From positions 1,642,912 through 1,706,911 of the forward strand of contig NW_003314301.1 in assembly GCF_000143415.4 (NCBI RefSeq): a stretch of 64,000 bases of DNA. Reading direction: 5' to 3'. This document shows positions 36,521 through 49,717 of the stretch, in pieces. How positions within the stretch are numbered: the first letter of the stretch is position 1; each line of letters opens with the position of its first letter. The position numbers and the translations under genes were made by a program. Under the pieces are notes generated by a model that ran no database searches, was not told the DNA's origin, and saw only the letters and a list, made by a program, of their open reading frames with translations. The DNA is from Selaginella moellendorffii (Eukaryota > Streptophyta > Lycopodiopsida > Selaginellales > Selaginellaceae).

Positions 36521-36846
36521 AGTATTAGCCATAAACTTTTTTGGGTGATAAGTAATATCAAAATTATATATTTGAAGCTTAAGAGCCCATTGAGCAGTAC
36601 AATCAACTAAGTTATTCCGTTTTAATAATGAAGTAACTATAGTATGATAATCTTTTAGTAACATCTAAGAACTATGCAAATATGTATTAATATCAACCAT
36701 AAAAGTTTTGGATGATAAGTAATATCAAGCTTATATATTTGAAGCTTAAGAACTGAGCAGTACAATCAACCAAGTTCTTTCGTTTTAATAATAAAGTAAC
36801 CATAGTATGATAATCTTTTAGTAACATCTAAGAACTATGCAAATAT
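36521..36846. repeat. Tandem duplication of about 165 bp
   Basis: The block containing GATGATAAGTAATATC and AACATCTAAGAACTATGC occurs twice in a row within the gypsy RNase H region, with a few percent differences between the units. Confidence 0.75.
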
Positions 36847-37276
36847 ACATGAAACTTCTCAAAACCCTAAACTACTACTAAACACTCTTTTATCATAGAG
36901 TAGTTCACTTCTATTAGTTGTAATATATAGCTAATATATGCAATGGAATGATGTTGACTAGGCACATTTGTGCTCTCTTGCATAAAGACACCCTGAGACC
37001 AATATCACAAACATCCACACACAAAATAAAAAGTTGAGTATAATCAAGATATACTAAAACTGAAGGAGTTATCAATAACTCTTTGAAATCTGTAAATGCC
37101 TGTTCGCAATCCTCAAACCAAATGAAAGATGATGTTAATGACTTTAATAACACTTGCAATGGTGCAGTATAATCAGAAAGATGATCAACAAAATGACTAA
37201 GATATTACACTTTACCTAAGAAGCATTACACATCAAAATAGTTACAAGTTTGTCATGATCAATTTGTAAAAGGTAA

Positions 37277-37456
37277 TGTAAGCTCCTAATTTTTAACTCA
37301 GTTTAATATTATTCAAAACCCAAAAACATTTAACCCTAAATATCCCAAGACTTTTAACTGATTAAAAAAGGGGGTGCACTCTTGTTCATAGACCCTTTCC
37401 CTTTATATTTAAACCCATTTTGATCATCTCTTGAATTGTTTTTTTTGTTGATTATA
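37277..37456 (-). mobile_element. Degraded solo LTR, Cassandra-like
   Basis: Shares the TGTAAGC start (plus-strand view) and the block AAAGGGGGTGCACTCTTGTT with the TRIM LTRs at 38814-39395. The 5S-derived part is eroded. Lies inside gypsy pol sequence. Confidence 0.65.
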
Positions 37457-37956
37457 GATAAGTCATGTCCTTAGATCTAAAAATGTGCTTCAATCACTTT
37501 AAGTTTAAACCAACTTCCTGTAGTTGATCTAACACCTTATGAACATCATAAGTGTGTTCCTTCTATATTCCCTTTGAGTGAATCAAAACATCATTAATGA
37601 AGTCAACAATCACTTTCAATATATTGCAGAGAATCTTATCCATCATTTGCTAAAAAGTTATTATAACATTATTCAAACCGAACGGCATCACCAAGAACTT
37701 ATATAAACTAAATGGTGTATAAAAAATAGTCTTAGAAACATCTTCCTCAGCTATCGGCACTTGCTAGTACCCAAAAACAAAATCTAACTTGTTGAACCAA
37801 CAATTTCTCCTTATGTAATCTAGAAAATCAACAGTGTGAGGAGAAGGGTATATATTTAGGATAAGTCAATGTAAAAGTGAATACTCCCTTAGGCTTTGTT
37901 ATAAGATGAGGTTCACATGCTCAAGAACTTTGAGATTTTAGGATAACACCCTTGTT

Positions 37957-38813
37957 TAATATTTCCTTGATATTTGTGTGTAAAATCTTGATCTTCTTTA
38001 GTGATTGATGCTAAATAAGAATTTTGATTAGACGAGCATCCCCAGTTAGAATAGGATGATGTATTACAATCTTAGCCTTAGATGACAAGTTAGAGTTAAA
38101 GAGATTAGCATAATTCTTTTTAAGTCAGTCCACCACAACAATACAAAGACTATCTAGGGGATCTTGAGAAGGAGTAAAGGAGCAAGATAGAGATATAGTA
38201 AGAAGTAATGGGAGACAAAATAATAGAAGCAGAGGTAGGAGCAAAGGGATGAAAAGAAACAAAAGTTTAAAAAATGAAAAAAATGTAAAGAAGTATGAGA
38301 TAAAGGGGAGAAGCTAAGGTCAAAAACTTGACTTGGCACCACCCATAACAATTAAAATTTAAGCTTGAGATCACCCACATGCATAGTTAGGTCCATCTTA
38401 TCTCGTGTATATGCATATGTATACTCATTGCTATAAAGAATGAAGACTGACTTTACCATATAATACAACTTTAGATGGCAATGTGTGGCAACAAGCTGAG
38501 GAATAAAAGATAAACTCAAGTTTATATCAACAAATACAGAGAGAAAAATATAAGACCTTTTATTATAAAAACATGCTTAGAAAGTAAACACAGATAAACT
38601 AGTGTCGAGTGAACCCCTTGATAATACTTCCAAAAGAAAGATGGAGGGATTATTAACTTATTTGCACAAAGACTCTCTATAACTTGTGTGACTCTTTGTT
38701 TCCCAGAAAAATCCCTATGTCAAGATATTCCATTGTAGCAACACCAACAAATCATTGTTGATACCAAGGCCTCCACTTAGAAAATGGAGGATGTCAATCT
38801 AAAAAATGCCGTC
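37957..38813. other. AT-rich sequence, unassigned
   Basis: Upstream of the minus-strand gypsy RT; probably its gag/protease part, but no motif is readable. Confidence 0.3.
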
Positions 38814-39395
38814 AGTAAGCTCTTGAGTTTGGACTTCTTGGGAGGTCACCCAGCCTAGTACTATTCAAACCCAAGGCCTAGTACTATTTAAACCCAAGGA
38901 CGATTAACCCCAAATATCCCAAGACCCTTAACCAATTGAAAAAGGGGGTGCACTCTTGTTCATAGGCCCTTTCCCTCTATATTTGAACCCCAACGGATCA
39001 TCTCTCAAGTTGCTCCTTTTGGTTGCTTATAATGCACTATGCTTCCCTACAAGTTCACGCCCTCGTAAACAAAAGCTGAGAGCCGCAGCTCTCTCGAAAG
39101 CCCTGCTCTCTTGACACCCTACCCCTCGGATCGAGCCTAGCGGGAGCAAATTGGACCAACTAAATGTCAATCAACATATAGTGCGATTCCTATACCAAAT
39201 GTAAGCTCATGAGTTTGGACTTCCCAGGAGGTCATCCAGCCCAAGTACTATTCAAACCTAAGGACACTTAATCCCAAATATCCTAAAACTCTTAACCAAT
39301 TGGAAAAGGGGGTGCACTCTTGTTCATGGGCCCTTTCCCTCTACATTTGAACCCTAACGAATCGTCTCTCGAGTCGTTCCCTTTAGTTGCTTACA
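38814..39395 (-). mobile_element. Cassandra-like TRIM carrying 5S rRNA sequence
   Basis: 582 bp. In minus orientation: LTR 39395-39200 (196 bp), interior 39199-39032 (168 bp), LTR 39031-38814 (218 bp). The better-kept LTR has TGTAAGC and GCTTACA at its two ends. Directly after it the interior starts TTTGGTATAGG, a degraded initiator tRNA-Met primer site. Near the 3' end of each LTR (minus strand) is 5S rRNA text: AGTACTAGGCTGGGTGACC with GAAGTCC in one and GATGACCTCCTGGGAAGTCC in the other, preceded by a GTTAATCGTCCTTGGG-like block that aligns with the 5S intermediate element. This is the architecture of Cassandra, a terminal-repeat retrotransposon in miniature with a 5S-derived LTR. No protein is encoded. 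Confidence 0.75.
38815..38900 (-). other. 5S rRNA-derived segment in TRIM LTR
   Basis: Minus-strand sequence aligns with the last 60-odd bases of plant 5S rRNA (box C and loop E region). A roughly 20-bp piece around the AGTACTAGG motif is duplicated in tandem here, which makes this LTR longer than its partner. Confidence 0.75.
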
Positions 39396-39526
39396 ACAAC
39401 ATCAACCTCCATTAGAATAGAACCATCTCCCACAAGAATTAGAGCTGAAGGATGTATAGTGGAAGCAGAAGAGGTAATGTCAGTGGGGTACCCGTTGCTC
39501 TAGTTAGTGGGGTACCCTCCTCCTTG

Positions 39527-39687
39527 CGTTAGGCCACTGGTATGCCAAAATTGTGCCAGACTCCGTTTGATACCATTTTGCGTGTAGGTGCTGAATATGA
39601 GAAGCTGGTGCTTGTCGGATTGTACTGGACCCTCATTTCGTAACGCAACAGGCTTGGAGTTCGATTCCAAATTCAAGTGTGCTACAA
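39527..39687 (+). mobile_element. LTR 3'-end relic
   Basis: Similar to 33700-33837 (GAGAAGCTGGTGCTTGT, GCTTGGAGTTCGATTCC, TTCAAGTGTGCTACA). No primer site survives after it. Confidence 0.6.
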
Positions 39688-40395
39688 AAGAGCATCATCA
39701 AGGGTGACTAGAATGAATGCATGCACAATTACCATAAGATCTTGATGAAAATGATAGCCATAACATTTTGAAATTGATTCACTTCGACATATTTAACTCC
39801 ACATAAAGCACTAATTCAAATGGCCCTTGACAAAATTGATGTAATTGTTGAAAGGTATTATCACAATCATCAGCATATCTGAAGATGTCTGGAAAAATAT
39901 TTCAATTTGTATGAGTGGTTGTGCTCAAACCATTATACCATTGTAATGCCGTCTTTTGGAGACATAAGGAAAACTCATATAAACACTAAGCATCATCCCA
40001 AGAATGATAAGTGGCTATTACCATAAAGTGATTAAACCAATTAAATAAAAAGAAAAAAAAACAAAAGAGAATAAAAAAGTTATAAGGAAAGAGATCTAAA
40101 CAATACAAAAATTAAATTTAAACCAAAATACTAAATTCAAGCACTCCTTAGGGACAATCAAAATTGTCCCTCTCTTCCACCAATGTGAGTGCATGGAATA
40201 TGAAAAAGGAATATAGAAATATGAAGGGGTTATATGATAAAAAATTAATAGAGGTGGTCAATGGGGGATATAATTGGCCAACTGGGCTGGGGCTGTAGAA
40301 GAATAAGGATTCTTCAAAATGTTGAAATAATAGTTATGGGAGATGACATGCTGTTTATTAATGCAATGTTTATGAATGCAATAATGAAAGCGTTG
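39688..40395. other. AT-rich spacer, unassigned
   Basis: No gene or repeat recognised. Confidence 0.4.
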
Positions 40396-40399
40396 TAGA

Positions 40400-40536
40400 G
40401 GATCTTGTTCAGTCAACTTCTTCTTCTTCTCCTTTTTGATCTGTCCCAGAAGAGGATACATTCTGGGACCATGACTTTTCAGGCAGAACCAGATGAAGAA
40501 ACCAACACTGGAAATCACTAAAGTACCCTGCTCCAT
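40400..40536 (-). pseudogene. Cytochrome P450 N-terminal fragment (CYP86-clan-like)
   Basis: From ATG 40536 the minus strand encodes MEQGTLVISSVGFFIWF, a membrane anchor, and then LKSHGPRMYPLLGQ, the hinge typical of fatty-acid hydroxylase P450s. Nothing P450-like follows, so only the first exon or part of it remains. Confidence 0.45.
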
Positions 40537-40911
40537 GTCTCGTGGCCAGAGCACTGAAAAGTAAGCGTCTCCTGACTCAACTTCCAAGGAATACCAAGAG
40601 TTGCAAAATGAGCATAGCTAGAATGCAGCGTTGTTCCTTTCTGCATCTCACACTCTGGACACTCAAAATTGCTCAAAAAGTTTGGTTCTTGGCCAATTCC
40701 ATTGATTGAGAAGCAGCGATTAGATCTCCACGATTTTCTATTTCCTATTTTTTATTCTCTGAAGCTGTAAGAAAATTATGTTGTTTGTAAAGCTGAATAA
40801 ACCGTTGACCATGTCACTAGCAGAAATCGATGTCTAATACCCTGCTGGTCTCGTTCCACAGACCTGGGTTCGTTGGAGAATGTTATATACACAAGTCAAA
40901 TACATACGCTC

Positions 40912-42732
<1,821 letters not shown>

Positions 42733-42854
42733 TTCTTGTGAAGAACAAGCGATGGTGGAGTTCCTATCTTTTGCTAGCAAAACGCCCACGCTTGAATACA
42801 AAGCTCTCCTCCCACCATAAAAGCCCCGGCCGGGCAACAAACACGCGCGCGCCA

Positions 42855-42916
42855 GGGATCGAACCCCCGACCACCTCTCTCTCTTTCGGATCGATTGAAT
42901 GCTACACAACGAGCCA
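42855..42916 (-). other. tRNA-like polymerase III boxes upstream of peroxidase
   Basis: On the minus strand TGGCTCGTTGTG (42916-42905) resembles an A-box, and GGTTCGATCCC (42865-42855) fits a B-box within a 5-bp T-stem. Cloverleaf pairing of the anticodon and acceptor stems is not convincing. It may be the head of a tRNA-derived SINE or a tRNA relic. Confidence 0.35.
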
Positions 42917-43366
42917 AAACGAATCACAATGAATGGATTTAAATGAAGACAGTCAAAAGTATATTAACCCAGCCTAGCGTGAGACAAGTATATTCTCCTC
43001 CTCCTCCAATCTTCCTGGGGCCATCTCTCCAAGTTTTTTAAAGCCTTTGCTAAAGTTTATAGCATTTGCCCAGCACTGCGATTCTTCCAACATAAACTTC
43101 TCAAGATCACATGGTCTCACCGGAAGATCTAGCACAAAGATTTGTCTCGTCAGTGTGATTCTCAGCAAGAAAAGCTTACCTCTCGCAATCGTATGGTTGG
43201 CCGCAATCATAGAACGAACAAGCGCTGTTGATATGTTATGAGGCCCTCCACCGGCCGTACAAGACCCACCGCCCTGACAGATCGTCCACTTTGTATACTT
43301 TTTTTTTTTTCTTTTTTGCCGATTAAACTGTAAAGTGTACACACAACCCAATTATTTCTCGAGGGA

Positions 43367-44807
43367 CTAACCGAGACCGCTTGTTCCAGCACCGTAAGTC
43401 ATGGGACGCTCCACTGCACGAATTCCTGCTCGCTTGTCCCATTGCTCGGGGGAGAGCGTCTCTCCCATGGCCTCTTGTCCTCTCCAGAGTATCTATGAAG
43501 AATGTCAGGCTTTAGTTGTCTGTGAGAATTTGTCTACCTTGTCCACGACGCCAAAATCCATGGCCTTCTTAGGACTCATGTAGTAAGGTCTTCGCATCAC
43601 CTTTGCAACCTTCTCTACGGGCTGTAGCAAACTTAAGTCACAACAAAAACGAAGAGAAAAAGCCAAAGCTTACGTTTCCAGTGTGTTCAGCCAGTAGCTC
43701 CACAAGTGTATCCCTGTTATGAATCACCTAAAAGAAGGAAAAAGACGTAGAGGTTAACTCTTCTTCCTAAGATAAGATGGACGAACAAACCTCCTTGGCT
43801 CTTAAGTGCAAGTCAATCGCAGGCATTTGTCCCATTGAGGGCATACGAGGCTGCTGGATCATGGCTGAAGAACACGATTGTCAAAATTAAAGATCAATCG
43901 TAATGAGAAACACCTGTGGCATGAGGAAGCATGTAACGCTTTCCCTTTGTTCCCGCTGCAAGAAGCAAGCACGCTTGACCAATTGCGGCACCGACGCCAA
44001 CTGTATGAATCTACAAAGAAAATGCAAGACACCTCTCATTAAGGAAGGAAGAAAAAAAGGCTTTTGAATTAAATTACCTCGTTTTTCACTAGCTGCATGG
44101 TGTCATGAATGGCAAAGCCCTCGGTTTCCATCCCAACCTGAAGAACACGATAAGGAAACGCTTGTTTCTCACCATTTAAAGCACAACGTACCGTCTCACC
44201 ATCCGCCCTGGAAGTTCCTGTTGAGTTTATGTACATGTAAATTGGAAGTGTCGGATCTGAATATTGCAAGTATAGAAGCTCTGCTATTACAAGTTCCGTC
44301 ACCGCTGGTACAAGCTAGCAAAGAAATCACAAACATTAAGAACAATACTTCGCGAACAAAAATTGAAGGCACATACTGGCATGCCAACGTAGACGATTCG
44401 ACTGTTTAGTAGCAGCGAAGGCAAATCCGGAGGAGGCTTGCGAGGCCTGTGTTCATTGTATGATGTTTCGACCTGATGAGAAAAAAAAGAGAGATGAAAA
44501 AAAAAAGATTAGAAGAAAGTTTGGAGCGAGCAAAGTAGAAACTTACGTGAGCTGGAGCGGCCATCAAAACTGGATCACTGAAGTTCCGGACACTGCCTGG
44601 AGTAACCATGTTGCTCACAATGTCTAGCAAGGGCGGGGAAGCTTCATCTCTTTTCTCGTCCCTGGATTCCTGGAGCTGCGCTTCGCCAAGTGGAGTTCTA
44701 GCAGCTGCTGCTAAGGTCTCTACAAATGGATCGCCGGGTTGCGAGGCTCCAAATGCCATTGCCAAAACCACAGGCCTCTTCTTGCATGAAATCCTAAAAT
44801 GCGGCAT
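43367..44807 (-). CDS. CLPR3: Plastid Clp protease subunit ClpR3, nine exons
   Basis: Exons 44807-44547, 44472-44377, 44314-44192, 44137-44078, 44010-43914, 43864-43791, 43727-43674, 43621-43538 and 43492-43367 join in phase to 324 residues. The first 80 or so residues look like a chloroplast transit peptide (SCKKRPVVLAMAFG). The mature part has IVYVGMPLVPAVTELVIAEL, INSTGTSRADGETVGMETEG, HTVGVGAAIGQACLLLAAGTK and MIQQPRMPSMGQMPA. The position of the catalytic Ser (GxAAS in ClpP) reads GAAIG, and the His and Asp positions also differ. This makes it a non-catalytic ClpR member of the stromal ClpPR core. The insertion with DDGET-like text is typical of R3 as opposed to R1, R2 and R4. Start codons of this gene and the next lie 229 bp apart, divergently. 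Confidence 0.9.
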
Positions 44808-45036
44808 CCTAGAGTGGAAGCACAACGCCCTGCATGGAAAATTCGTCCTCTTCTATCCAGCGATTGATCGATCTTACCTCGGTGTCTTGTGGAGCTGTGG
44901 CGCCACGAAGCACTCCACCGCCAAGGCCATAGCTTAGCCCTGGAAATATAAACCCTAAAAAACAGAGGAGGAGTGATGGGAATCGAGCTTGGGCCGATTA
45001 TTTAAGCAAAGAGCTGCCAGGTGGTGTGTTTTCTTC

Positions 45037-47232
45037 ATGGCGGAGCAGCAAGAGATCGAGAGCAGCGATGGCGGCGGCGGTGGATCATCCAAGGACAAGG
45101 CAGCGGCGGCACCGCTTCCTCCCGCCGATGGATCGCGGCCGCCGCGCCACGCCACATCCAAGTACGATTTCGTCAAGGTACCGGGAAATATTTCGCGCTT
45201 GCGCACGATCTAGGTCTCAAGAATCCCTCTCGTGATCGGCATTGCGGCAGCTCGCGCGCTTTGCTGCGAAATCTTGCCTGCTTGTTGACTTGCCTCGGAT
45301 TTTCTTGCCAGAATCACTTGCATTGGAGGTCTCTGGGCGTTTCTCTTTGAGATTTGGAGTGATTTAGTGTTCTAGAGCGCTGCATGTATTGGCTTGGAGT
45401 TTCTTTCAAGCATCTCGCCTTTGGATTTTCTTTTTTTCACGCTTCTCTCTGGCTACCAGGTGCGAGTTTGGCTGGGTGAGAACTCGGATCACTACTACGT
45501 TTTCTCGCGATTTCTACTCAGCCGCATGCTTACTGTGACGAAGGTAAGCCATAGATTTCTCTTTTTCTAACTATCGTGGCAAACCGTGTTGAACAGATTC
45601 CACATCATGTTGCCATTAAAATTGCCCTCGAGCTGAAAAAACTGCTGGTTGATAATAGCTTGCTGGATGTGTACGCGACTCTTCTCTCTTTTGGATGTGG
45701 AATCGCACTTAACGTTTTTCTTTTGACTTGGCAGCTCACAGACTGATCTAGAGGCAAATGTTTTCAAGGTAAGTGACACGCTTGCGTTTTTCCTGTTTCA
45801 CGATTCTTCTTTTGCTGTTTAATGATACTTATTTTATTGCGGTTTTCTTGTTTAATCTACATGGTGCTGCGAACAATGCAAAAGTTGATGGAGAGACGGG
45901 GATATGGGACAGATTACATTAATCGTTACAAGATGATGACAAGGTGATAGTTTTTACTTGCATTGGGTCCTAGTAACTAACGTCTTTGTGCTTCAGGTTT
46001 CATCATCAAAGGATTCCTCTTATTATTCTCGTTTGCGGGACTGCATGTGTAGGAAAATCGACAATTGCAACTCAGCTAGCCCAACGGTTGAATCTTCCGA
46101 ATGTGCTTCAGGCAAGCTATTTGTCCTTAAGAGTTTTAGTTGTTCGTCTTCACTTGGCTTCGCAGACTGACATGGTTTATGAGCTACTTCGGAGCTCAAC
46201 AGAGTAATTTCAGAATACTTGTCTGCATGAAAATAATTTTCTTGTTCTCTATTTTTGCAAGGGCGCCGCTGACCTCAACGCCGATATGGGAGAGGCATTT
46301 TGAAACAAAAGAAGAACTTATCACGGAATTTTGCCGGGAGTGCCGAATTGTTCGTAAAGGTGGAAATGTTTTTCTGCTCATGTTTTCTGTCTTCCTAAAA
46401 TGCTCCTTCAGGTCTAGACGGGGACTTGACTAAAGCAATGAAGGATGGAAAACCTGTCATTATTGAGGTAAGCAGTGACTGCTGCTCGGTACTTGTTGAT
46501 CGCAATTCTGCTATCTCAGGGCATTCACTTAGATCCAAGTATATATCTCATGGAGGAGAATGGGCGAGCAAGTCCAGTAAACAAAGCTGAGGACGGAGAT
46601 TCTGAGAAGTCACCTGCTCAGTGTGGTGAGAAATTGTAGACCTCAAGTTGATTTACACGCGCTTACCTGTCTTATGTGCTGTAGATGGAAAACAGCAACT
46701 CAATGAGCATGAAAACGGAAGCGCTGCCAAGCCCAAGGCGATTATTGTGCCAATAGTTCTTAGCATGGCAGATATTGATCATCAGGTACGGATTTTCCTT
46801 TTGTGAAGCTGCAAAATCTGAGGCCGGCTTTGACTATCAGATGTTACTGGAGGAATGGATCGCGTCTCGTTCCGAGAGTTCCATCACCGAGGTTGGCTAT
46901 TCATGTTAATATTGGGAATAGAAAGTTGTGACAAGTGCGCTTTCAGGAGGAAGAAGCAGCGCTTATTGTTAAACTGCGAACCATACAAGATTATCTTACT
47001 TCATTCGAGTCCCAGGTAAAGTTTATCAATCGTCATTCTAGGTTTGACCAACCTTGATCCCTCTTTTCAGGGCGTGGGAGTTGTTCCAATCTCAGCGACA
47101 ACATTTCCTCAAACTCTCGACTGGCTTCACGGCTATCTGTTGCAGGTTTTTGCTGCGCATGTTTCTTAAAACATAACTTATATCGTTGTGTTTGTGTTTT
47201 AGCGCATCGAACGGGACTGTCAGGAGGCATAG
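45037..47232 (+). CDS. P-loop NTPase, LPA1 / 2-phosphoglycerate-kinase-like
   Basis: Start ATG 45037 (MAEQQEIESSDGGGGG). About fourteen short exons, separated mostly by introns of about 50-100 nt, read in order: YDFVK, VRVWLGENSDHYYVFSRFLL, HHVAIKIALELKKLL, QTDLEANVFK, GYGTDYINRYKMMTR, PLIILVCGTACVGKST (Walker A), TDMVYELLRS, PIWERHFETKEEL, GKPVIIEGIHLDP, IIVPIVLSMADIDH, TIQDYLTSFE and VPISATTFPQTLDWLHGYLL, ending at TAG 47232. This matches the plant family related to archaeal 2-phosphoglycerate kinase, one member of which (rice LPA1) affects phytate level. The biochemical reaction in plants is not settled. The long C-terminal extension of LPA1 is absent, so this is the short form. Confidence 0.8.
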
Positions 47233-47297
47233 GCTTCGAAGCGTCCAAAGTAAAGCATTTGCCCAGAATGGGCATTTTTTTGTAGCCACTGTGGAGG

Positions 47298-49511
47298 ATG
47301 GCTCGTGCAATTGCCCGAGGATTCTTGCGCCCAACGCAAGATGTAGCGGAGATACTGCTGGGAATTTTGAAACCGGGGCCTTACCTATGTCGAGACTTGG
47401 CTGGCTATGCGTCAACTGTGACACCAGAAGTAGCCGGCAGGGTCCTCCAACAGGTAGAGGATCCAGATGTGGCGTGGACATTCTTCCAGTGGGCTGGTAA
47501 CAAGCCCGGTTTCCAGCACAACGCTTACACCTGTGCCGTTCTTCTCAACGCATTCGTCAAGGCCAAGAGGCACGAGGAAGCACACAGGCTACTCAAGGAA
47601 GAGCTCGAGCCGCTGTGCTTTCCCAACGAGATCATGTACACTACTGTCATCAACGGCTTTTGCAAGGCAGGACAAGTCGACCAAGCTTTCGAGCTTCTGG
47701 ATGAGATGAAAGAACGAGGGGTCAAGATGGACGTGCTCTTGCACAGCACACTGATCCAGGGGCTCTGCAGGAAAGGCAGGATAGATGAAGCTCTGGAGCA
47801 GTTTAAGAGCATGGGCGAGGAGTGCTCTCCCAACGTGATAACTTACAACACAGTCGTGAATGGGCTATGCAAGGCAAACCGCATCGACGAGGCACTGGAG
47901 CTGTTCGACGACATGGAGAAGAGATACGAGGCTTCTCACGGGTGTGAGCCGGACGTGATCTCCTACAGCACAGTCATCGACGCTCTTTGCAAGGCCCAGA
48001 GGGTGGACAAAGCTTACGAGTACTTCAAGCGGATGCGGGCTGTAGGCTGTGCTCCAAACGTCGTCACTTACAGCTCTCTAATCGATGGCCTCTGCAAGGT
48101 GGACAGGGTGGACGAGGCTTACTCTCTCCTCATGCAATTGAAAGGCGAAGACATGGTTCCGAGAGCCATGTATTACAATGCGGTCGTCAACGGGTTTAAG
48201 AGGCAAGGGAAGCCGTCGGAATGCCTGGAGCTGTTGCTCCACATGAAGGAGAAAGGCTTTGGGATCAACATCATCGACTTCAACGCTATGCTCCACGCGC
48301 TGTGGAAGAACGACGAGCAGGAGAAAGCCTGTCAGTTTTTCGAGAGGCTCTTGAAGAGCGGGAAGAAGCCCAACGTGGTCACTTACAACGTAGCGGTTCA
48401 CGGGCTTTGCAAGGCCGGGAGAGTCGACGAGGCGTACAGGATCCTCCTGGAGATGGTAGAGAGCAAAGTGACTCCGGACGTGATCACTTACAGCAGCATC
48501 ATCGACGGGTTTTGCAAGGCGGGCAGGATGGACAAGGCCGACGACGTTTTCACCAGGATGATGGTACACGAGTGCATCCCCCACCCGGTGACGTTCATGA
48601 CGCTACTCCACGGTTTCAGCGAGCACAAGAAGTCGAGGGAGGCTTTCCGGGTCCACGAAGACATGGTGAACGCCGGCTTCATTCCCGGCCTCCAGACTTA
48701 CAACGTCCTCATGGACTGCGTCTGCGGTGCCGACAGTGTGGAGTCGGCTCTCGAGATCTACCACAAGATGAAGCGGAAGAAGCGGCAGCCGGATTGCAAC
48801 ACTTACGCTCCGCTCATCCAGTGCCTGTGCCGAGCTCGCCGGGTGGACGAAGCCAAGGAGTTCCTAGACGTGATGGAGGCGGACAACGTTGTGCCAAACG
48901 GGGCGATTTGCCACGCGCTGGTGGAAGTTCTGTGCAAGCAAGGGGAAGTGGACGAGGCCTGCAGTGTTCTTGACAACGTTGTGGAGGTGGGATGCCAGCC
49001 ACTGGGTGAAACGTTTAAGATCCTCGTAGAAGAGCTCTACTTGAGGAAAAAGTGGGAGGCGGCCTCGAAGCTCTTGCGCAGCCCGGGATTTGTCGCGGAC
49101 GCTGCGACGTACAGCCTTTGCGTCGCGGAGATTTGCAAGGCCGGCAAGCCGGACGAGGCAGTGGAGGTGATCGAGCAGATGGTGCTCAAGGGCGTGAGGC
49201 CGGACGAGGGAACTTACGTTGCGGTTCTTCGGAGCTTGTGTGGATTGGATAGAGTGGAGTCGGCCATCGCGGAGTTTGAGAAGATGGCGAGCAGAGGCTG
49301 CGCTCCTGGGCTCGTGACATACACGCTGCTGATCGGGGAGGCGTGCTCGGCGGACATGGCGGACGAGGCTTTCAGGATCTTCGAGGCGATGGTGGCGGCG
49401 GGGTTTACTCCACAGGCCCAGACGATGAGAACTTTGAGCTCGTGTCTCAGGGACGCGGGCTACCAAGATCTTCTTGTGAGGCAGAGAATCATGACTATGG
49501 CAATCTCATGA
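47298..49511 (+). CDS. P-class PPR protein, intronless, 737 aa
   Basis: A single frame with ATG 47298. After about 70 residues come roughly 18 tandem 35-residue motifs of the P class (VVTYNVAVHGLCKAGRVDEA, DVITYSSIIDGFCKAGRMDK). P-class proteins bind single-stranded RNA in mitochondria or plastids and stabilise, process or help translate transcripts, one motif per base. Motif positions 5 and 35 are mostly N/T and D/N, so a target code could be read. The first residues (ARAIARGFLRPT) are basic and could be a mitochondrial presequence. The repeats are of the RF-like type. It begins only 65 bp after the preceding stop codon on the same strand. Confidence 0.93.
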   Translation: MARAIARGFLRPTQDVAEILLGILKPGPYLCRDLAGYASTVTPEVAGRVLQQVEDPDVAWTFFQWAGNKPGFQHNAYTCAVLLNAFVKAKRHEEAHRLLKEELEPLCFPNEIMYTTVINGFCKAGQVDQAFELLDEMKERGVKMDVLLHSTLIQGLCRKGRIDEALEQFKSMGEECSPNVITYNTVVNGLCKANRIDEALELFDDMEKRYEASHGCEPDVISYSTVIDALCKAQRVDKAYEYFKRMRAVGCAPNVVTYSSLIDGLCKVDRVDEAYSLLMQLKGEDMVPRAMYYNAVVNGFKRQGKPSECLELLLHMKEKGFGINIIDFNAMLHALWKNDEQEKACQFFERLLKSGKKPNVVTYNVAVHGLCKAGRVDEAYRILLEMVESKVTPDVITYSSIIDGFCKAGRMDKADDVFTRMMVHECIPHPVTFMTLLHGFSEHKKSREAFRVHEDMVNAGFIPGLQTYNVLMDCVCGADSVESALEIYHKMKRKKRQPDCNTYAPLIQCLCRARRVDEAKEFLDVMEADNVVPNGAICHALVEVLCKQGEVDEACSVLDNVVEVGCQPLGETFKILVEELYLRKKWEAASKLLRSPGFVADAATYSLCVAEICKAGKPDEAVEVIEQMVLKGVRPDEGTYVAVLRSLCGLDRVESAIAEFEKMASRGCAPGLVTYTLLIGEACSADMADEAFRIFEAMVAAGFTPQAQTMRTLSSCLRDAGYQDLLVRQRIMTMAIS

Positions 49512-49717
49512 TCATTCTATCTTCGAGATCAAAGCTAGAAACCAAGAGATGTTGATGTAACTGCCTATGCAACTTTCCAAGATCTAAAATGTGAGATATC
49601 AAACAACTAGATTCGAGTCTATCCAATTATGATCATTCTATCAAGCTAGAAACCAAGAGATCTTCTTCCTAAAAGGTGGATAAAGCTAAGTTTCCAAGAT
49701 CTAAAATGTGATGAGAT

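Larger units (their letters stand above)
35600..37950 (-). mobile_element. Ty3/gypsy pol remnant, RT to integrase
   Basis: Minus strand, 5' to 3': RT palm ([27 protein letters not shown], then a degraded VDFINDVLIHSKG), RNase H (FIWFEDCEQAFTDFKELL, WALKLQIYNFDITYHPKKFMANTDTLSQ) and integrase core (MFDLMGLFPW, YIIIASDYLTHWVEV). The colinear order shows one element; stops and frameshifts are frequent. A short Cassandra-type LTR (37277-37456) interrupts it, and part of it is tandemly duplicated. Confidence 0.85.

Noticed and set aside
38814-39395. Functional 5S rRNA genes
   Set aside because: Only the 3' half of 5S is recognisable, diverged, and placed within LTR repeats with a primer site beside them.
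42855-42916. Genuine tRNA gene upstream of the peroxidase
   Set aside because: A- and B-box-like motifs are present but the anticodon and acceptor stems do not pair.
47525-49466. Long minus-strand open frames opposite the P-class PPR
   Set aside because: Shadow frames of GC-rich repeat coding sequence with no motif of their own; the same holds for frames opposite the other PPR genes.
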